Notes under the pieces: model-generated
Seen by the model: only the letters and a program-made list of their open reading frames with translations
Database searches by the model: none
What the model was told of the DNA's origin: nothing
DNA from: Ferranicluibacter rubi
GTDB taxonomy: Bacteria > Pseudomonadota > Alphaproteobacteria > Rhizobiales > Rhizobiaceae
DNA: 64,000 nt
NCBI RefSeq assembly: GCF_011603255.1
Contig: NZ_JAANCM010000012.1
Location: forward strand, 1-64,000
Direction: 5' to 3'
Shown: positions 8,039 through 16,617 of the stretch, piece after piece
How positions within the stretch are numbered: position 1 is the stretch's first letter
Layout of the letters: the number at the start of each line of letters is the position of its first letter
Translations under genes and position numbers: made by a program

Positions 8039-9604
8039 ATGGCAGCGCAGATTCTCGTGATCGAGGACGATCCGGTCCAGCGGCGGATCCTGACAGGCAT
8101 GATCGAGCGGCTCGGCCATATCGCGCATGTGGCTGAAAACGGTCGCGCAGGGCTCGATGTGCTGCTGCGCCGCGGCGCACGGATCGATGTCATTCTCCTC
8201 GACCTGATGATGCCGGAAATGGACGGCCATGCGGTGCTCGCGGCGCTGGCCGAACGCAATATCACCACGCCCGCCATCGTGCAGACCGGGCAGGGCGGCA
8301 TCGAGACGGTGGTGCTCGCCATGCAGGCCGGCGCCTTCGATTTCGTGGTGAAGCCGGTCTCGCCGGAGCGGCTGGCGGTGGCCATCGGCAATGCCTTGAA
8401 GCAATCCGGTCGGCCCGTGCGCGGCTCGACCAGCCGGCGCAGCCGTGGCGATGTCGTGCGTTTCGAGGATGTGGTTTCCGCCAGCGAAGCGATGATCCGC
8501 GTGCTCGATCTTGCCAAGCGCGCCGCCCAGTCGAGCATTCCCGTGGTGCTCGAAGGCGAATCGGGCGTCGGCAAGGAGATGGTGGCGCGTGCCATCCAGT
8601 CCGGCAGCGACCGATCCGGCAAACCTTTCATCACCGTCAATTGCGGCGCGATCCCCGCCAATCTCGTGGAAAGCATCCTTTTCGGCCATGAGAAGGGCGC
8701 CTTTACCGGCGCGACCGAAAAGCATGCCGGCAAGTTCGTCGAGGCGGATGGTGGCACGTTGTTCCTGGACGAGATCGGCGATCTGCCGCTTGCCGTGCAG
8801 GTGAAGCTCCTGCGCGCCGTGCAGCAGGGCGAAATCGAGACGGTGGGTGCGCGCCTGCCGCAGAAGGTCGATGTGCGGCTGATCTCGGCCACCAACAAGG
8901 ACCTGATCACCGAAGTCCGCGAAGGTCGGTTCCGGGAGGACCTCTATTACCGCCTGAACGTCTTCCCCATCGCCATTCCCGCGCTGCGCCGCCGCAAGGA
9001 GGACATTCCTCTGCTGGTGCGCAACTTCGTGGAGATCTTCTCCAGCGAGCAGCGACTGGCCAAGACACGCACGATCAGCCATGGCGCCATGGCGCTGCTG
9101 ACGGCTTACGACTGGCCGGGCAATATCCGCGAACTGGAAAGTGCCATCTACCGCGCCGTCGTCATGGCGGAGCATTCCGAACTCGACGTCACGGATTTTC
9201 CGCAGTTGGCCGTCACGCTGCCGGACGGACTGGCGCATGGCGTGATCCCGCATCTCTCGTCCGAGCCGTTGCGGAGCGAGGGTTCGACCGGCGCTCCGTC
9301 GTTCTATGCCGGACTGTCGCATGCCCGTCCGGCACAGAGCGAACCGCCTCTCTCGCCATCCGAACGGCGCGCGATGCGGTCGGTGGAGACGGTAACCGAT
9401 TCGGCCATTCCGAGCATCGACGCCGGTGGCAATGTGCGAAAGCTGGCCGAGGTCGAGGAGGAGCTGATCCGGTTCGCGCTGAAATTCTATCGCGGCCAGA
9501 TGAGCCAGGTGGCGCGCAAGCTCGGCATCGGGCGCTCGACGCTCTACCGCAAGCTCAAGGATTACGGGATCGATCCGGACGATCCGTTCTCTGAAGCCGC
9601 GTGA
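8039..9604 (+). CDS. Sigma-54-dependent response regulator (REC-AAA+-Fis HTH)
   Basis: A 521-residue NtrC-type activator. The receiver domain (about 4-120) has the acidic pair (IEDD) and phospho-acceptor Asp55 in LLDLMMPEMDG, with K105 in FVVKPVSPE. The AAA+ domain has Walker A GESGVGKE (173-180), the sigma-54 contact loop GAFTGA (220-225) and Walker B LFLDEIGDLP (241-250). A Fis-type helix-turn-helix lies at the end (MSQVARKLGIGRSTLYRKL). The ATG at 8039 has AGGAGGT upstream. It should activate sigma-54 promoters on phosphorylation. No histidine kinase is adjacent, so partner and regulon are unknown. The roughly 90-residue Ser/Pro-rich linker before the HTH is longer than usual. Confidence 0.93.
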   Translation: MAAQILVIEDDPVQRRILTGMIERLGHIAHVAENGRAGLDVLLRRGARIDVILLDLMMPEMDGHAVLAALAERNITTPAIVQTGQGGIETVVLAMQAGAFDFVVKPVSPERLAVAIGNALKQSGRPVRGSTSRRSRGDVVRFEDVVSASEAMIRVLDLAKRAAQSSIPVVLEGESGVGKEMVARAIQSGSDRSGKPFITVNCGAIPANLVESILFGHEKGAFTGATEKHAGKFVEADGGTLFLDEIGDLPLAVQVKLLRAVQQGEIETVGARLPQKVDVRLISATNKDLITEVREGRFREDLYYRLNVFPIAIPALRRRKEDIPLLVRNFVEIFSSEQRLAKTRTISHGAMALLTAYDWPGNIRELESAIYRAVVMAEHSELDVTDFPQLAVTLPDGLAHGVIPHLSSEPLRSEGSTGAPSFYAGLSHARPAQSEPPLSPSERRAMRSVETVTDSAIPSIDAGGNVRKLAEVEEELIRFALKFYRGQMSQVARKLGIGRSTLYRKLKDYGIDPDDPFSEAA

Positions 9605-9669
9605 TTCACGTCCTGTTGGGACAAGCTTGCCTTACGCTTTCGTCGAAAACATGCGGTGTCGTTTAGACC

Positions 9670-9699
9670 TTGTTAGTGGTCCGTTCACTATATTATAAG
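9670..9699 (+). promoter_or_regulatory. Candidate sigma-70-type promoter
   Basis: TTGTTA and TATAAG are separated by 18 bp in an AT-rich pocket upstream of the DUF882 gene. The spacing is right but the match to consensus is only partial, so this is a suggestion. Confidence 0.35.
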
Positions 9700-9817
9700 G
9701 ATAAGGGACGACTGTGGCATAAATGCCATGCTGTCACCGTATTTGATAGTCAACTGGACAGCCACAGGGAGCGGCGTGTCCGTCGACGGGGAAGAAGGTT
9801 TGCAGGATTTGTCGGGA

Positions 9818-11803
9818 ATGATAACGCCTTTCGGCACCAAAGTGCGCGACCTTTGCCGCCGTTGGGCCGGCCGCATGCCGCGTCTTCTCGGATCGCTGGT
9901 CATTGCCGCATCCATGGTGACGCCCGGCGTGGTCCCCGCCGTCGAGGCTGCCGGGCAGACCCGGACGCTCAAGATCTTTTTCATCCATACCCGCGAGAAG
10001 GCCGAAATCACCTTCAAGCGCAATGGCCGCTACGACCCCAAGGGTCTGCAGCAGGTCAACAACATGCTGCGCGACTGGCGCCGCAATGAGCCGACGAAGA
10101 TGGATCCGCGTCTTCTCGATCTGATCTGGGAAGTCTACCAGAAGAGCGGCTCGCGCGATTACATCCACGTCGTCTCCGCCTACCGCTCCCCGGCCACGAA
10201 CGGCATGCTGCGCTCGCGCACCAAGGGTGTCGCCAAGAAGAGCCAGCACATGCTCGGCAAGGCGATGGACTTCTACCTGCCCGACGTGAAGCTGAAGACG
10301 CTGCGCGAAATCGGCATGAAATTCCAGGTCGGCGGCGTCGGCTACTACCCGACATCCGGTTCGCCCTTCGTCCATATGGATGTCGGCGGCGTGCGTGCAT
10401 GGCCGCGCATGAGCCGCGGCGAATTGGTTCGCCTGTTCCCGGACGGCAAGACCATGCACCTTCCCTCCGACGGCTCGCCGCTTCCCGGCTATGAGCAGGC
10501 GGTGGCGGACTACAAGCGCCGTGTCGGCTCCAGCGCCATCGAAGTGGCCGGCGGCGGGACAAAGGGTGCCGGCGATCGCGACACCAAGCGCGGCGGCAAG
10601 AACCTCTTCGCCATGCTGTTCGGCGGTGGCGGCGACGAGGACGAAGATGCAACGGCGATTGCAAGCGGTGCCCCCAGCGGGTCCGAGAGCGATGATTCCG
10701 AAGCGCCTGCCCAGGCGCTCGCCCGTACCACCAAGCCCGCGACCGCTCCGGTTCAGCAGCCGGTTCTTGCCGGTGTAGAGGGTGCGGACGAAGGCCCCGT
10801 GGTTGCCGAACAGACCGTCAAGGCGCCGGTTCCGCTCGTTCGCCCTGCTTTCCAGGAAGCCGATACGGCCGTTCAGACCGCGCTCGTGGCGCCGACCCGG
10901 AATGCTGCGCAGGATGCTCTTGCCGCAGCGCTTCCCGATCCGGCGGCGACAGGCCTGGCGACCACAGGCGAGGAATTTGCCGATCTGCGGAGCTACAAGG
11001 TTCCCGTGCCGATGGCGCGCCAGACCGATCCGCAGGGTAGCGAGGCATTGCTTGCCAGTGCCGACCCGAATGCGATGACCGAGGATTCCGAAGCTCTTGG
11101 CTTCGTGCCCGTACCGGCCCTTCGTCCGGCTGGTGAAGCTGCCCTGATGGCGGTTGCCCAGGCCGACGTCTCCGGCGCAACGGCTGGCATGGCTGCACAG
11201 CCGCTGCCGGCACCGACAACGACGGCTCCGGCTGTGATTGCGACCGCACAGGCCCCGGTCGATACCGCGGCGGAAGCCGGTGCCAAGGTTGCCCTTGCGG
11301 CCCCGACCGTCGCCACCATCCCTGCTGCGCGACCGGAAGCCGTGGCCACGGCGCAGACGCCGCCGGCCGTTCCGGCCCGTGATCCCACCCGCATCGCTGC
11401 GGCACCGGTTCGCCCGGCCAACCCGCCGGTCGAGCTTGCGTCCTACGCGCCGGCTCCGTCGTCCGCACCGCGTGATCCGTTCGGCAGTGCCTTCGATGCG
11501 CCCGCCGAGGTGCCGACCAAGGCCGCCCGTCCCAAAAAGGTTCAGGCCGATGCCGCGCATCGCACCTCCGTGCGCACGGAGCCGAAGCTGACGCAGAAAA
11601 TCATTGCGGAATGGGCGCTCTCGACCAGCCGCATGGCGACCTTGTCGAAACCGGTGAAGGCACCGCGCTTCGTCTCCCGCTCGCTGCGTGCCTCGCCGAC
11701 GACGGTCTACTCCGCCGGTTTCACCAACCGTCCGGCCGTGGCCGATACGGCAAAGTTCAGCGGTACAGCTGTCAACTTCATGGAAGTTCAACGTTTCAAC
11801 TGA
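9818..11803 (+). CDS. DUF882/M15-type exported peptidase-like protein with long Pro/Ala-rich tail
   Basis: With the start at 9818 it has 661 residues; an in-frame ATG at 9728 would add 30. A basic, hydrophobic signal segment (GRMPRLLGSLVIAASMV) ends near VEAAG. Residues of about 40-200 form a DUF882 domain (YcbK/MepK relatives of M15 peptidoglycan peptidases). It has SAYRSPATN, SQHMLGKAMDFYLPD (the SxHxxGxAxD zinc motif) and FVHMDVG (last zinc ligand), so zinc-binding residues are intact and murein endopeptidase activity is plausible. The remaining 400 residues are low-complexity Pro/Ala with recurring PVPxxRP-like motifs. It probably acts in the periplasm on peptidoglycan. The simple E. coli relative is under 200 residues. 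Confidence 0.85.
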   Translation: MITPFGTKVRDLCRRWAGRMPRLLGSLVIAASMVTPGVVPAVEAAGQTRTLKIFFIHTREKAEITFKRNGRYDPKGLQQVNNMLRDWRRNEPTKMDPRLLDLIWEVYQKSGSRDYIHVVSAYRSPATNGMLRSRTKGVAKKSQHMLGKAMDFYLPDVKLKTLREIGMKFQVGGVGYYPTSGSPFVHMDVGGVRAWPRMSRGELVRLFPDGKTMHLPSDGSPLPGYEQAVADYKRRVGSSAIEVAGGGTKGAGDRDTKRGGKNLFAMLFGGGGDEDEDATAIASGAPSGSESDDSEAPAQALARTTKPATAPVQQPVLAGVEGADEGPVVAEQTVKAPVPLVRPAFQEADTAVQTALVAPTRNAAQDALAAALPDPAATGLATTGEEFADLRSYKVPVPMARQTDPQGSEALLASADPNAMTEDSEALGFVPVPALRPAGEAALMAVAQADVSGATAGMAAQPLPAPTTTAPAVIATAQAPVDTAAEAGAKVALAAPTVATIPAARPEAVATAQTPPAVPARDPTRIAAAPVRPANPPVELASYAPAPSSAPRDPFGSAFDAPAEVPTKAARPKKVQADAAHRTSVRTEPKLTQKIIAEWALSTSRMATLSKPVKAPRFVSRSLRASPTTVYSAGFTNRPAVADTAKFSGTAVNFMEVQRFN

Positions 11804-11854
11804 GGGTGGCGGTATTTGAGGTGCGACCTCAGCCATTCCCGCTCCCTAAAACAC

Positions 11855-11887
11855 AAAAATGCCCCGGAAACCCGGGGTATTTTTGTC
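11855..11887 (+). terminator. Rho-independent terminator after the DUF882 gene
   Basis: AAAAATGCCCCGG and CCGGGGTATTTTT form a long stem around a four-base loop, with a T run on the plus strand. The A-T flanks make it potentially bidirectional. Confidence 0.85.
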
Positions 11888-11959
11888 TCTATACGGTAAA
11901 TCCCCTAAAAATAGATCTTTTGGTTGTAAACTCGGGCGAAATTTGACACCGTCTCAGCA

Positions 11960-11974
11960 GACTTACAGTAAGTC
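11960..11974. promoter_or_regulatory. 15-bp perfect palindrome upstream of the LuxR-type gene
   Basis: GACTTAC-A-GTAAGTC is a perfect dyad with 7-bp arms, ending 18 bp before the luxR-type ATG at 11993. Size and position suit an autoregulatory operator, but no experimental motif is known to me. Confidence 0.5.
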
Positions 11975-11992
11975 AGCATTCGGAGTCCGGTC

Positions 11993-12721
11993 ATGGCCAC
12001 CAAGGCACACTCATCGCTCTCCCCATTCAGTCCGGAATGGCGCGATCTGAATTCCGTTCCTCGGCATCGCTATTTCACGTCGAATCCCGTGGTCGATCGC
12101 CTCAGGCGTGCGGTGCCGTTCGATCATATCGCGATAAGTGGACTCGACCTCGAGGGGTATCAGTTCGGACATGGTGTGTCCGTGGATACGGACCTGCCGC
12201 CTGCCTATGTCGAGACCTATGCGCGCGAGCGGCTCTATGAGATCGATCCGTTCGTCAAGGCCGCGCTTTCGGGAAAGGTCGTGATCGAGGCCGAGGTCTT
12301 CGCGGAGACGCCGAGGCCTGCCCTTCTGGAGCGTGTGACATCGACCTTCAACGTTCACAATCGAACGCTCGTGCCGGTCATGCGCAGTTCCGTGGTCTAC
12401 GGCGCCGTCACCTTCATGCGGGAGCTGCCGTTCGACAGCGAAGAGCTCGCATTCCTCACACTGATCGCGCCCTCCCTGCATGCAGACGTCACGCGGCCGC
12501 TGATGGAGCGCTTTGCCGTTTCGCATCTGCGGTTGTCGCGCGGTGAAGTTGCCTGTCTGAAGCAGGCGAGCCATGGCCTGACCAGCGAGGGCATCGCGCG
12601 GGCGACGGGCTATCAGAACGATACGGTGAACAGCTACATCAAGTCGGCCATCAAGAAGCTGGGAGCCGCAAACCGCACCCACGCCATCGCCGATGCCATC
12701 CGACGAAACCTCATCCATTAA
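11993..12721 (+). CDS. LuxR-family transcriptional regulator (solo)
   Basis: A 242-residue two-domain regulator. Residues of about 25-165 resemble an autoinducer-binding domain (FDHIAISGLDLEGYQFGHG, then YARERLYEIDPFVKAAL and TLVPVMRSSVVYGAVTFMR). Residues of about 175-240 are a LuxR helix-turn-helix (LTSEGIARATGYQNDTVNSY, IKKLGAANRTHAIADAIR). The ATG has GGAG nearby (CGGAGTCCGGTC). No acyl-homoserine lactone synthase is in the window, so it is a LuxR solo. It could respond to a signal made elsewhere or to none. The domain order recalls VjbR/BlxR-type regulators of Brucella, but I cannot assign orthology. Confidence 0.88.
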   Translation: MATKAHSSLSPFSPEWRDLNSVPRHRYFTSNPVVDRLRRAVPFDHIAISGLDLEGYQFGHGVSVDTDLPPAYVETYARERLYEIDPFVKAALSGKVVIEAEVFAETPRPALLERVTSTFNVHNRTLVPVMRSSVVYGAVTFMRELPFDSEELAFLTLIAPSLHADVTRPLMERFAVSHLRLSRGEVACLKQASHGLTSEGIARATGYQNDTVNSYIKSAIKKLGAANRTHAIADAIRRNLIH

Positions 12722-12753
12722 ACTTGAGCGACCGCACAGGCCTTCAAACGCAA

Positions 12754-12785
12754 AACGCCGCCCGTCGAACATGACGCGCGGCGTT
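12754..12785 (-). terminator. Hairpin terminator of gapR
   Basis: AACGCCGC and GCGGCGTT pair, extended by CGTC/GACG. On the minus strand the stem is followed by TTTT, placing it just beyond the gapR stop. It also lies 33 bp after the luxR-type stop, so it may serve both genes. Confidence 0.65.
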
Positions 12786-12814
12786 GATGCTGCCTGCGGA
12801 TGACCGCGGCTGGA

Positions 12815-13081
12815 CTATTCCATACCCAGAGCGGCCATGTAGGTCTGGAGGATCGTTTCCTCCTCGATGCGTTCGTTCGCATCCTTCTTGCGCAGGCGAA
12901 TGATCGTGCGGATCGCCTTGGTGTCGTAGCCGCGGCCCTTGGCCTCGCCCATGACGTCCTTGATGTCGTCGGCAATCGCAGCCTTTTCTTCTTCCAGGCG
13001 CTCGATACGCTCGATGAACTGGCGAAGCTCGGCAGCGGCGACGTTTTCCACGCCCGTTTCCGGGATTGTTCTCTCGTCCAT
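12815..13081 (-). CDS. gapR: Nucleoid-associated protein GapR (DUF2312)
   Basis: An 88-residue protein of the DUF2312 family. It has an N-terminal coiled coil ([20 protein letters not shown]) followed by the conserved [19 protein letters not shown] and [20 protein letters not shown]. This matches Caulobacter GapR in length and spacing. GapR forms clamps on overtwisted, AT-rich DNA ahead of replication and transcription forks and is widely conserved in alphaproteobacteria. The ATG at 13081 is preceded by AAAGGACAACAGGA. Single gene with its own terminator. Confidence 0.93.
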   Translation of the reverse strand: MDERTIPETGVENVAAAELRQFIERIERLEEEKAAIADDIKDVMGEAKGRGYDTKAIRTIIRLRKKDANERIEEETILQTYMAALGME

Positions 13082-13280
13082 TCCTGTTGTCCTTTTCGTT
13101 CAGGCTGTTTGATTGAGCATACGCCTCGCCGTCCGGCCGGGGAGGGCGAAGACGGGATGCGGGAATTTCGGAGGCTTTCGGGCCTCATGCCCGGCTGGGC
13201 CGTCACCTGCCGTGAAGCAGCGTCGAGGTCAAGTCACTTTGCGCAAAGATTGCCGCGCACTGCCTCCGCCTGCATCGTGC

Positions 13281-13604
13281 TCACGCCTTCGGGCGGTTGA
13301 TCTCGAAGGCCGCCTGCTTGTCGGTGCTCGCTTCGCGCTGGTGCTTCTCGCGCCATTCGTCATAGGGCATGCCGTAGACGATCTCGCGGGATTGCTCCTT
13401 GCTCAACGGCTGTCCACTCGCCTCGGCCGCATCGCGATACCAGTTGGAAAGGCAGTTCCGGCAGAAGCCGGCAAGGTTCATGAGGTCGATGTTCTGGACG
13501 TCGCTGCGCTCGCCGAGATGCGCCAGCAGGCGGCGGAAGGCGGCGGCCTCGAATTCGGTTCGCTGTTCCGGTGAGAGCTCGGGCATCGGGCTTGTGTCGG
13601 GCAT
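13281..13604 (-). CDS. DUF1244 domain-containing protein
   Basis: A 107-residue protein with the DUF1244 signature: FCRNCLSNWYRDAAE followed by YGMPYDEWREKHQ. The two cysteines in CRNC may bind metal. Function unknown to me. Two ATGs compete (13610 and 13604). AAAGGA is only one base from the first but seven from the second, so I prefer 13604. It stands alone between gapR and the N-formylglutamate amidohydrolase gene, with about 200 bp of unassigned sequence (13082-13280) on the gapR side. Confidence 0.85.
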   Translation of the reverse strand: MPDTSPMPELSPEQRTEFEAAAFRRLLAHLGERSDVQNIDLMNLAGFCRNCLSNWYRDAAEASGQPLSKEQSREIVYGMPYDEWREKHQREASTDKQAAFEINRPKA

Positions 13605-13653
13605 AGGCATATCCTTTCGGTCGGCGGAGCGGGCAGGGCCCCAATGCAAAGTG

Positions 13654-14448
13654 TTACGCGGCGTAAGGCCCCGTGCGGGAGGCGTGTCGCTCCGTGCGGT
13701 GCAGGTCGGCGCGGGCGTTCAGCCGCTCGAAGATCGGCGCCAGACGGTCGATCCAGGCGGCGACGCCTTCGGGCGTGCCGATCTCGTCCTGGCGCACCTC
13801 GATCAGCGCATGCGGCATGCCGGTTTCCATGCAGTGGCGGTAGAGCGTGTCGCCCCGCAGGGCGCCGTCATAGGGTTCGTTGTCGCCGACCACGACGTCG
13901 CCGGGTTCGCGCAGCGCTGCCAGGAGCGGCAGCACGGCGCGCGCGTCGGTGTCCCAGAGCACGGTGACATGCCAGGGGCGGGGTTCGCCCTTCCAGGCCG
14001 GTGTGAACGAGTGGAGCGACAGGATGAGCGGCGTGCTGCCGCTTGCCTGCGCAACCTCGGCGATGGTGTCGGCCACGGCCCGGTGATAGGGGCGATGGTA
14101 GCCCTCCAGGCGTGCCTCGGCTTCTGCCTCCGATAAAGGATGATTGCCGGCGATGATCGCGCCGTCGGAAATCTTCATGATCAGGGTCGGATCGTCCTCG
14201 CCGCGGTTCGGGTCGATCAGCAGGCGGGAATAGCGGCTCATCACGGCGGGCACGTTGAGACGCTTGGCCAATCCCCGGATCAGCGGCTCTACGCCGATGT
14301 CGTAGGCGATGTGCCGGGAAAAGGCGCTTTCGGCCAAGCCGAGGGTGCCGTAGCGGGGTGGCAGCCGGTTGGTCGCGTGGTCGCCGAGCAGCACGAGCCC
14401 GCGGCCCATATCGCCTCTGATGATCTCGAACGGCGCCTCGTCGGCCAT
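13654..14448 (-). CDS. N-formylglutamate amidohydrolase family protein
   Basis: A 264-residue protein with the family blocks VLLGDHATNRLPP, HIAYDIGVEPLIRGLAKRL, SRLLIDPNRGEDDPTLI, LSLHSFTPAW and LIEVRQDEIGTPEG. The H and D/E residues in these blocks are those expected for the metal centre. The family removes formyl from N-formylglutamate in histidine breakdown, but no hut genes are nearby, so another N-acyl amino acid may be the substrate. The ATG at 14448 has AGAGG upstream. The frame stays open far upstream, as high-GC shadow; the conserved part starts at this ATG. Confidence 0.85.
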   Translation of the reverse strand: MADEAPFEIIRGDMGRGLVLLGDHATNRLPPRYGTLGLAESAFSRHIAYDIGVEPLIRGLAKRLNVPAVMSRYSRLLIDPNRGEDDPTLIMKISDGAIIAGNHPLSEAEAEARLEGYHRPYHRAVADTIAEVAQASGSTPLILSLHSFTPAWKGEPRPWHVTVLWDTDARAVLPLLAALREPGDVVVGDNEPYDGALRGDTLYRHCMETGMPHALIEVRQDEIGTPEGVAAWIDRLAPIFERLNARADLHRTERHASRTGPYAA

Positions 14449-14673
14449 TGGGTTCAACCTCTTTGCATGCCTTTGCAATTTTGATGGCATGTCGAAAAGG
14501 CGATCGCAAGGCAGGCGCATCGGGACTATGCAATGCCTGCCTGGAAAAAGCCGGAAATGAGGGCTTACACCTCCGTTGACTTTCGCCCCGCACCGTCGCA
14601 AGAAAGTGCCTCGACAAAATGCAATGGAGCACCATTGGAAACCGTGTCTCGACATCTTCTCTCCTCGTCGAAC

Positions 14674-15117
14674 ATGCGTCGCTTGTCTCTCGGTGGATTG
14701 ACTGTCTTCGCGCTCGCGCTCGCCTCCCCCCTCGTGGCAACGGAGGCGCGCGCCGAATTTCGCGTCTGCAACGGTACGCAGAACCTCGTCGGGGTGGCCA
14801 TCGGCTACCGCGCCAAGGAAGGCTGGATCACCGAGGGTTGGTGGCAGGTACCTGCCACCACCTGCGCGACGCTGATCGAGGGCGAACTGCAATCCCGCTA
14901 CTATTATCTCTACGCCGAAGATGCGGCGCGTGGTGGCCGGTGGACAGGCAACGTCAACATGTGCGCCGCTGAAAACGAGTTCAAGATCGTCGGCGTGCAG
15001 GACTGTTTTGCGCGCGGTTTCCAGCGCATGGGCTTCAAGGAATACGATACGGGACGCCAAGGCAGCTGGATGGTTCAGCTTTCCGATACGCCCGGGACTC
15101 AAGAAGGCCAGAATTGA
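14674..15117 (+). CDS. DUF1036 exported protein
   Basis: About 147 residues. A signal peptide (MRRLSLGGLTVFALALASPL, cleavage near ARA-EFR) is followed by the DUF1036 domain: FRVCNGTQNLVGVAIGYRA, GWITEGWWQVP, YYYLYAED and MCAAENEF. Cysteines in RVCNGT, TTCATL, NMCAAE and VQDCFA could form disulfides in the periplasm. Function unknown. The start is uncertain: the ATG at 14674 gives a clean signal peptide but has no good ribosome binding site, and a GTG at 14644 is possible. Its stop overlaps the pyk ATG (TGATG at 15115-15119), which suggests coupled translation with pyruvate kinase. Confidence 0.8.
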   Translation: MRRLSLGGLTVFALALASPLVATEARAEFRVCNGTQNLVGVAIGYRAKEGWITEGWWQVPATTCATLIEGELQSRYYYLYAEDAARGGRWTGNVNMCAAENEFKIVGVQDCFARGFQRMGFKEYDTGRQGSWMVQLSDTPGTQEGQN

Positions 15118-16556
15118 TGAGACGGAATAGAAAAGCCAAAATCCTTGCGACGCTGGGACCGGCGTCGAACGAAGAGGCGATGATCCAGAAGCTGCACGAG
15201 GCCGGTGCGGATCTCTTCCGCATCAATATGAGCCATGCCAGCCACGACATGATGCGCACGCTCATCGAGCGCATCCGCTCCGTCGAGGCCCGTTGCGGCC
15301 GCCCCATCGGCATTCTCGCCGACCTTCAGGGCCCGAAGCTTCGCGTCGGCAAGTTCGTCGATAGCAAGGTCGACCTCGTTCCCGGCCAGACCTTCACGCT
15401 CGACGACAACGAGGCGCTTGGCGACAAGACCCGCGTCTTCCTGCCGCATCCCGAAATTCTCGAAGCGGTCAAGGCCGGCGACCGGTTGCTGATCGATGAC
15501 GGCAAGCTGCATCTGCGCGCCGAAAGCGCCGACGGCAAGAGCATCGTCTGTACCGTCGTGTCCGGCACCAAGATCTCCGACCGCAAGGGCGTGAGCCTGC
15601 CCGATACGCTGCTCGGCGTCGGCGTCCTCACCGACAAGGACCGCGCCGACCTCGATGCCGTGCTTGCCACGAATGAAGTCGACTGGGTGGCGCTCTCCTT
15701 CGTCCAGCGTCCCGAAGACCTGATCGAAGTTCGCAAGATCTCCGGTGGTCGCGTTGGCCTGATGTCGAAGATCGAGAAGCCGCAGGCGATCGAGCGGATC
15801 GACGAAATCATCGAGCTTTCGGATGCGCTGATGGTTGCCCGTGGCGACCTTGGTGTCGAGATGCCGCTTGAGGCCGTGCCCGGCCTGCAGAAGCAGCTCA
15901 TCCGCGCCTGCCGCCGCGCCGGCAAGCCGGTCGTCGTCGCCACACAGATGCTGGAATCGATGATCTCGGCACCGGTCCCGACCCGCGCCGAAGTCTCCGA
16001 CGTTGCCACCGCCGTGTTCGAAGGTGCCGATGCCGTCATGCTGTCGGCCGAGTCCGCCTCCGGCGATTACCCGGTCGAGGCCGTCGCGACCATGTCGTCG
16101 ATCGCCAGCAAGGTCGAAACCGACCCGCATTATTCCGGCATCATCTACGCCCAGCGCACGCCGCCGGAAGCGACGGGTGCGGACGCCATCTCGCTTGCCG
16201 CGCACCAGATCGCCGAAACGCTGAAGCTGTCGGCCATCGTCTGCTACACGTCTTCGGGCAATACCGGCCTGCGCACGGCGCGCGAGCGTCCGCAGGTGCC
16301 GATCCTTGCCCTCTCGCCCGTCATCCAGACGGCGCGCCGGCTCTCGGTCGTCTGGGGCATGCACTGCGTCGTCACCAGCGATGCGACCGACCTTGACGAC
16401 ATGGTCAATCGTGCCTGCCGTATCGTCGCTTCGGAAGGCCTTGCCAATCCGGGCGACCGCATCATCATCTCGGCCGGTGTTCCACTCGGCACGCCCGGCG
16501 CCACCAACATGCTGCGCATCGCCTATATCAGCGAAGACGGCGCCGGCGGCGTCTAA
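15117..16556 (+). CDS. pyk: Pyruvate kinase
   Basis: A 479-residue pyruvate kinase. It has ATLGPASN at the N-terminus, FRINMSHASH, the ADLQGPKLRVG phosphate/metal segment, SKIEKPQAIERIDEII with the catalytic lysine, MVARGDLGVEMP and ATQMLESMI. The C-terminal regulatory domain includes SAGVPLGTPG. It converts phosphoenolpyruvate and ADP to pyruvate and ATP at the end of lower glycolysis. The true start is the ATG at 15117 with AGAAGG upstream, one base inside the DUF1036 stop. A strong shared terminator follows. Other central carbon genes (fbaB, pgk, gap, tkt) lie 20 kb downstream. Confidence 0.97.
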   Translation: MRRNRKAKILATLGPASNEEAMIQKLHEAGADLFRINMSHASHDMMRTLIERIRSVEARCGRPIGILADLQGPKLRVGKFVDSKVDLVPGQTFTLDDNEALGDKTRVFLPHPEILEAVKAGDRLLIDDGKLHLRAESADGKSIVCTVVSGTKISDRKGVSLPDTLLGVGVLTDKDRADLDAVLATNEVDWVALSFVQRPEDLIEVRKISGGRVGLMSKIEKPQAIERIDEIIELSDALMVARGDLGVEMPLEAVPGLQKQLIRACRRAGKPVVVATQMLESMISAPVPTRAEVSDVATAVFEGADAVMLSAESASGDYPVEAVATMSSIASKVETDPHYSGIIYAQRTPPEATGADAISLAAHQIAETLKLSAIVCYTSSGNTGLRTARERPQVPILALSPVIQTARRLSVVWGMHCVVTSDATDLDDMVNRACRIVASEGLANPGDRIIISAGVPLGTPGATNMLRIAYISEDGAGGV

Positions 16557-16576
16557 GCGTTAGACTATCCAACAGC

Positions 16577-16612
16577 AAAACGCCGCGTTCCCTCATGGGG
16601 ACGCGGCGTTTT
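16577..16612. terminator. Bidirectional terminator between pyk and the hydrolase
   Basis: A 16-bp stem (AAAACGCCGCGTTCCC against GGGGACGCGGCGTTTT, one wobble) with a TCAT loop and T runs on both strands. It sits between converging genes whose stops are at 16556 and 16618. Confidence 0.9.
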
Positions 16613-16617
16613 CGTGT

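Noticed and set aside
13654-15102. 482-codon minus-strand frame spanning DUF1036
   Set aside because: Only the part downstream of 14448 resembles N-formylglutamate amidohydrolase; upstream it runs over the real DUF1036 gene on the other strand.
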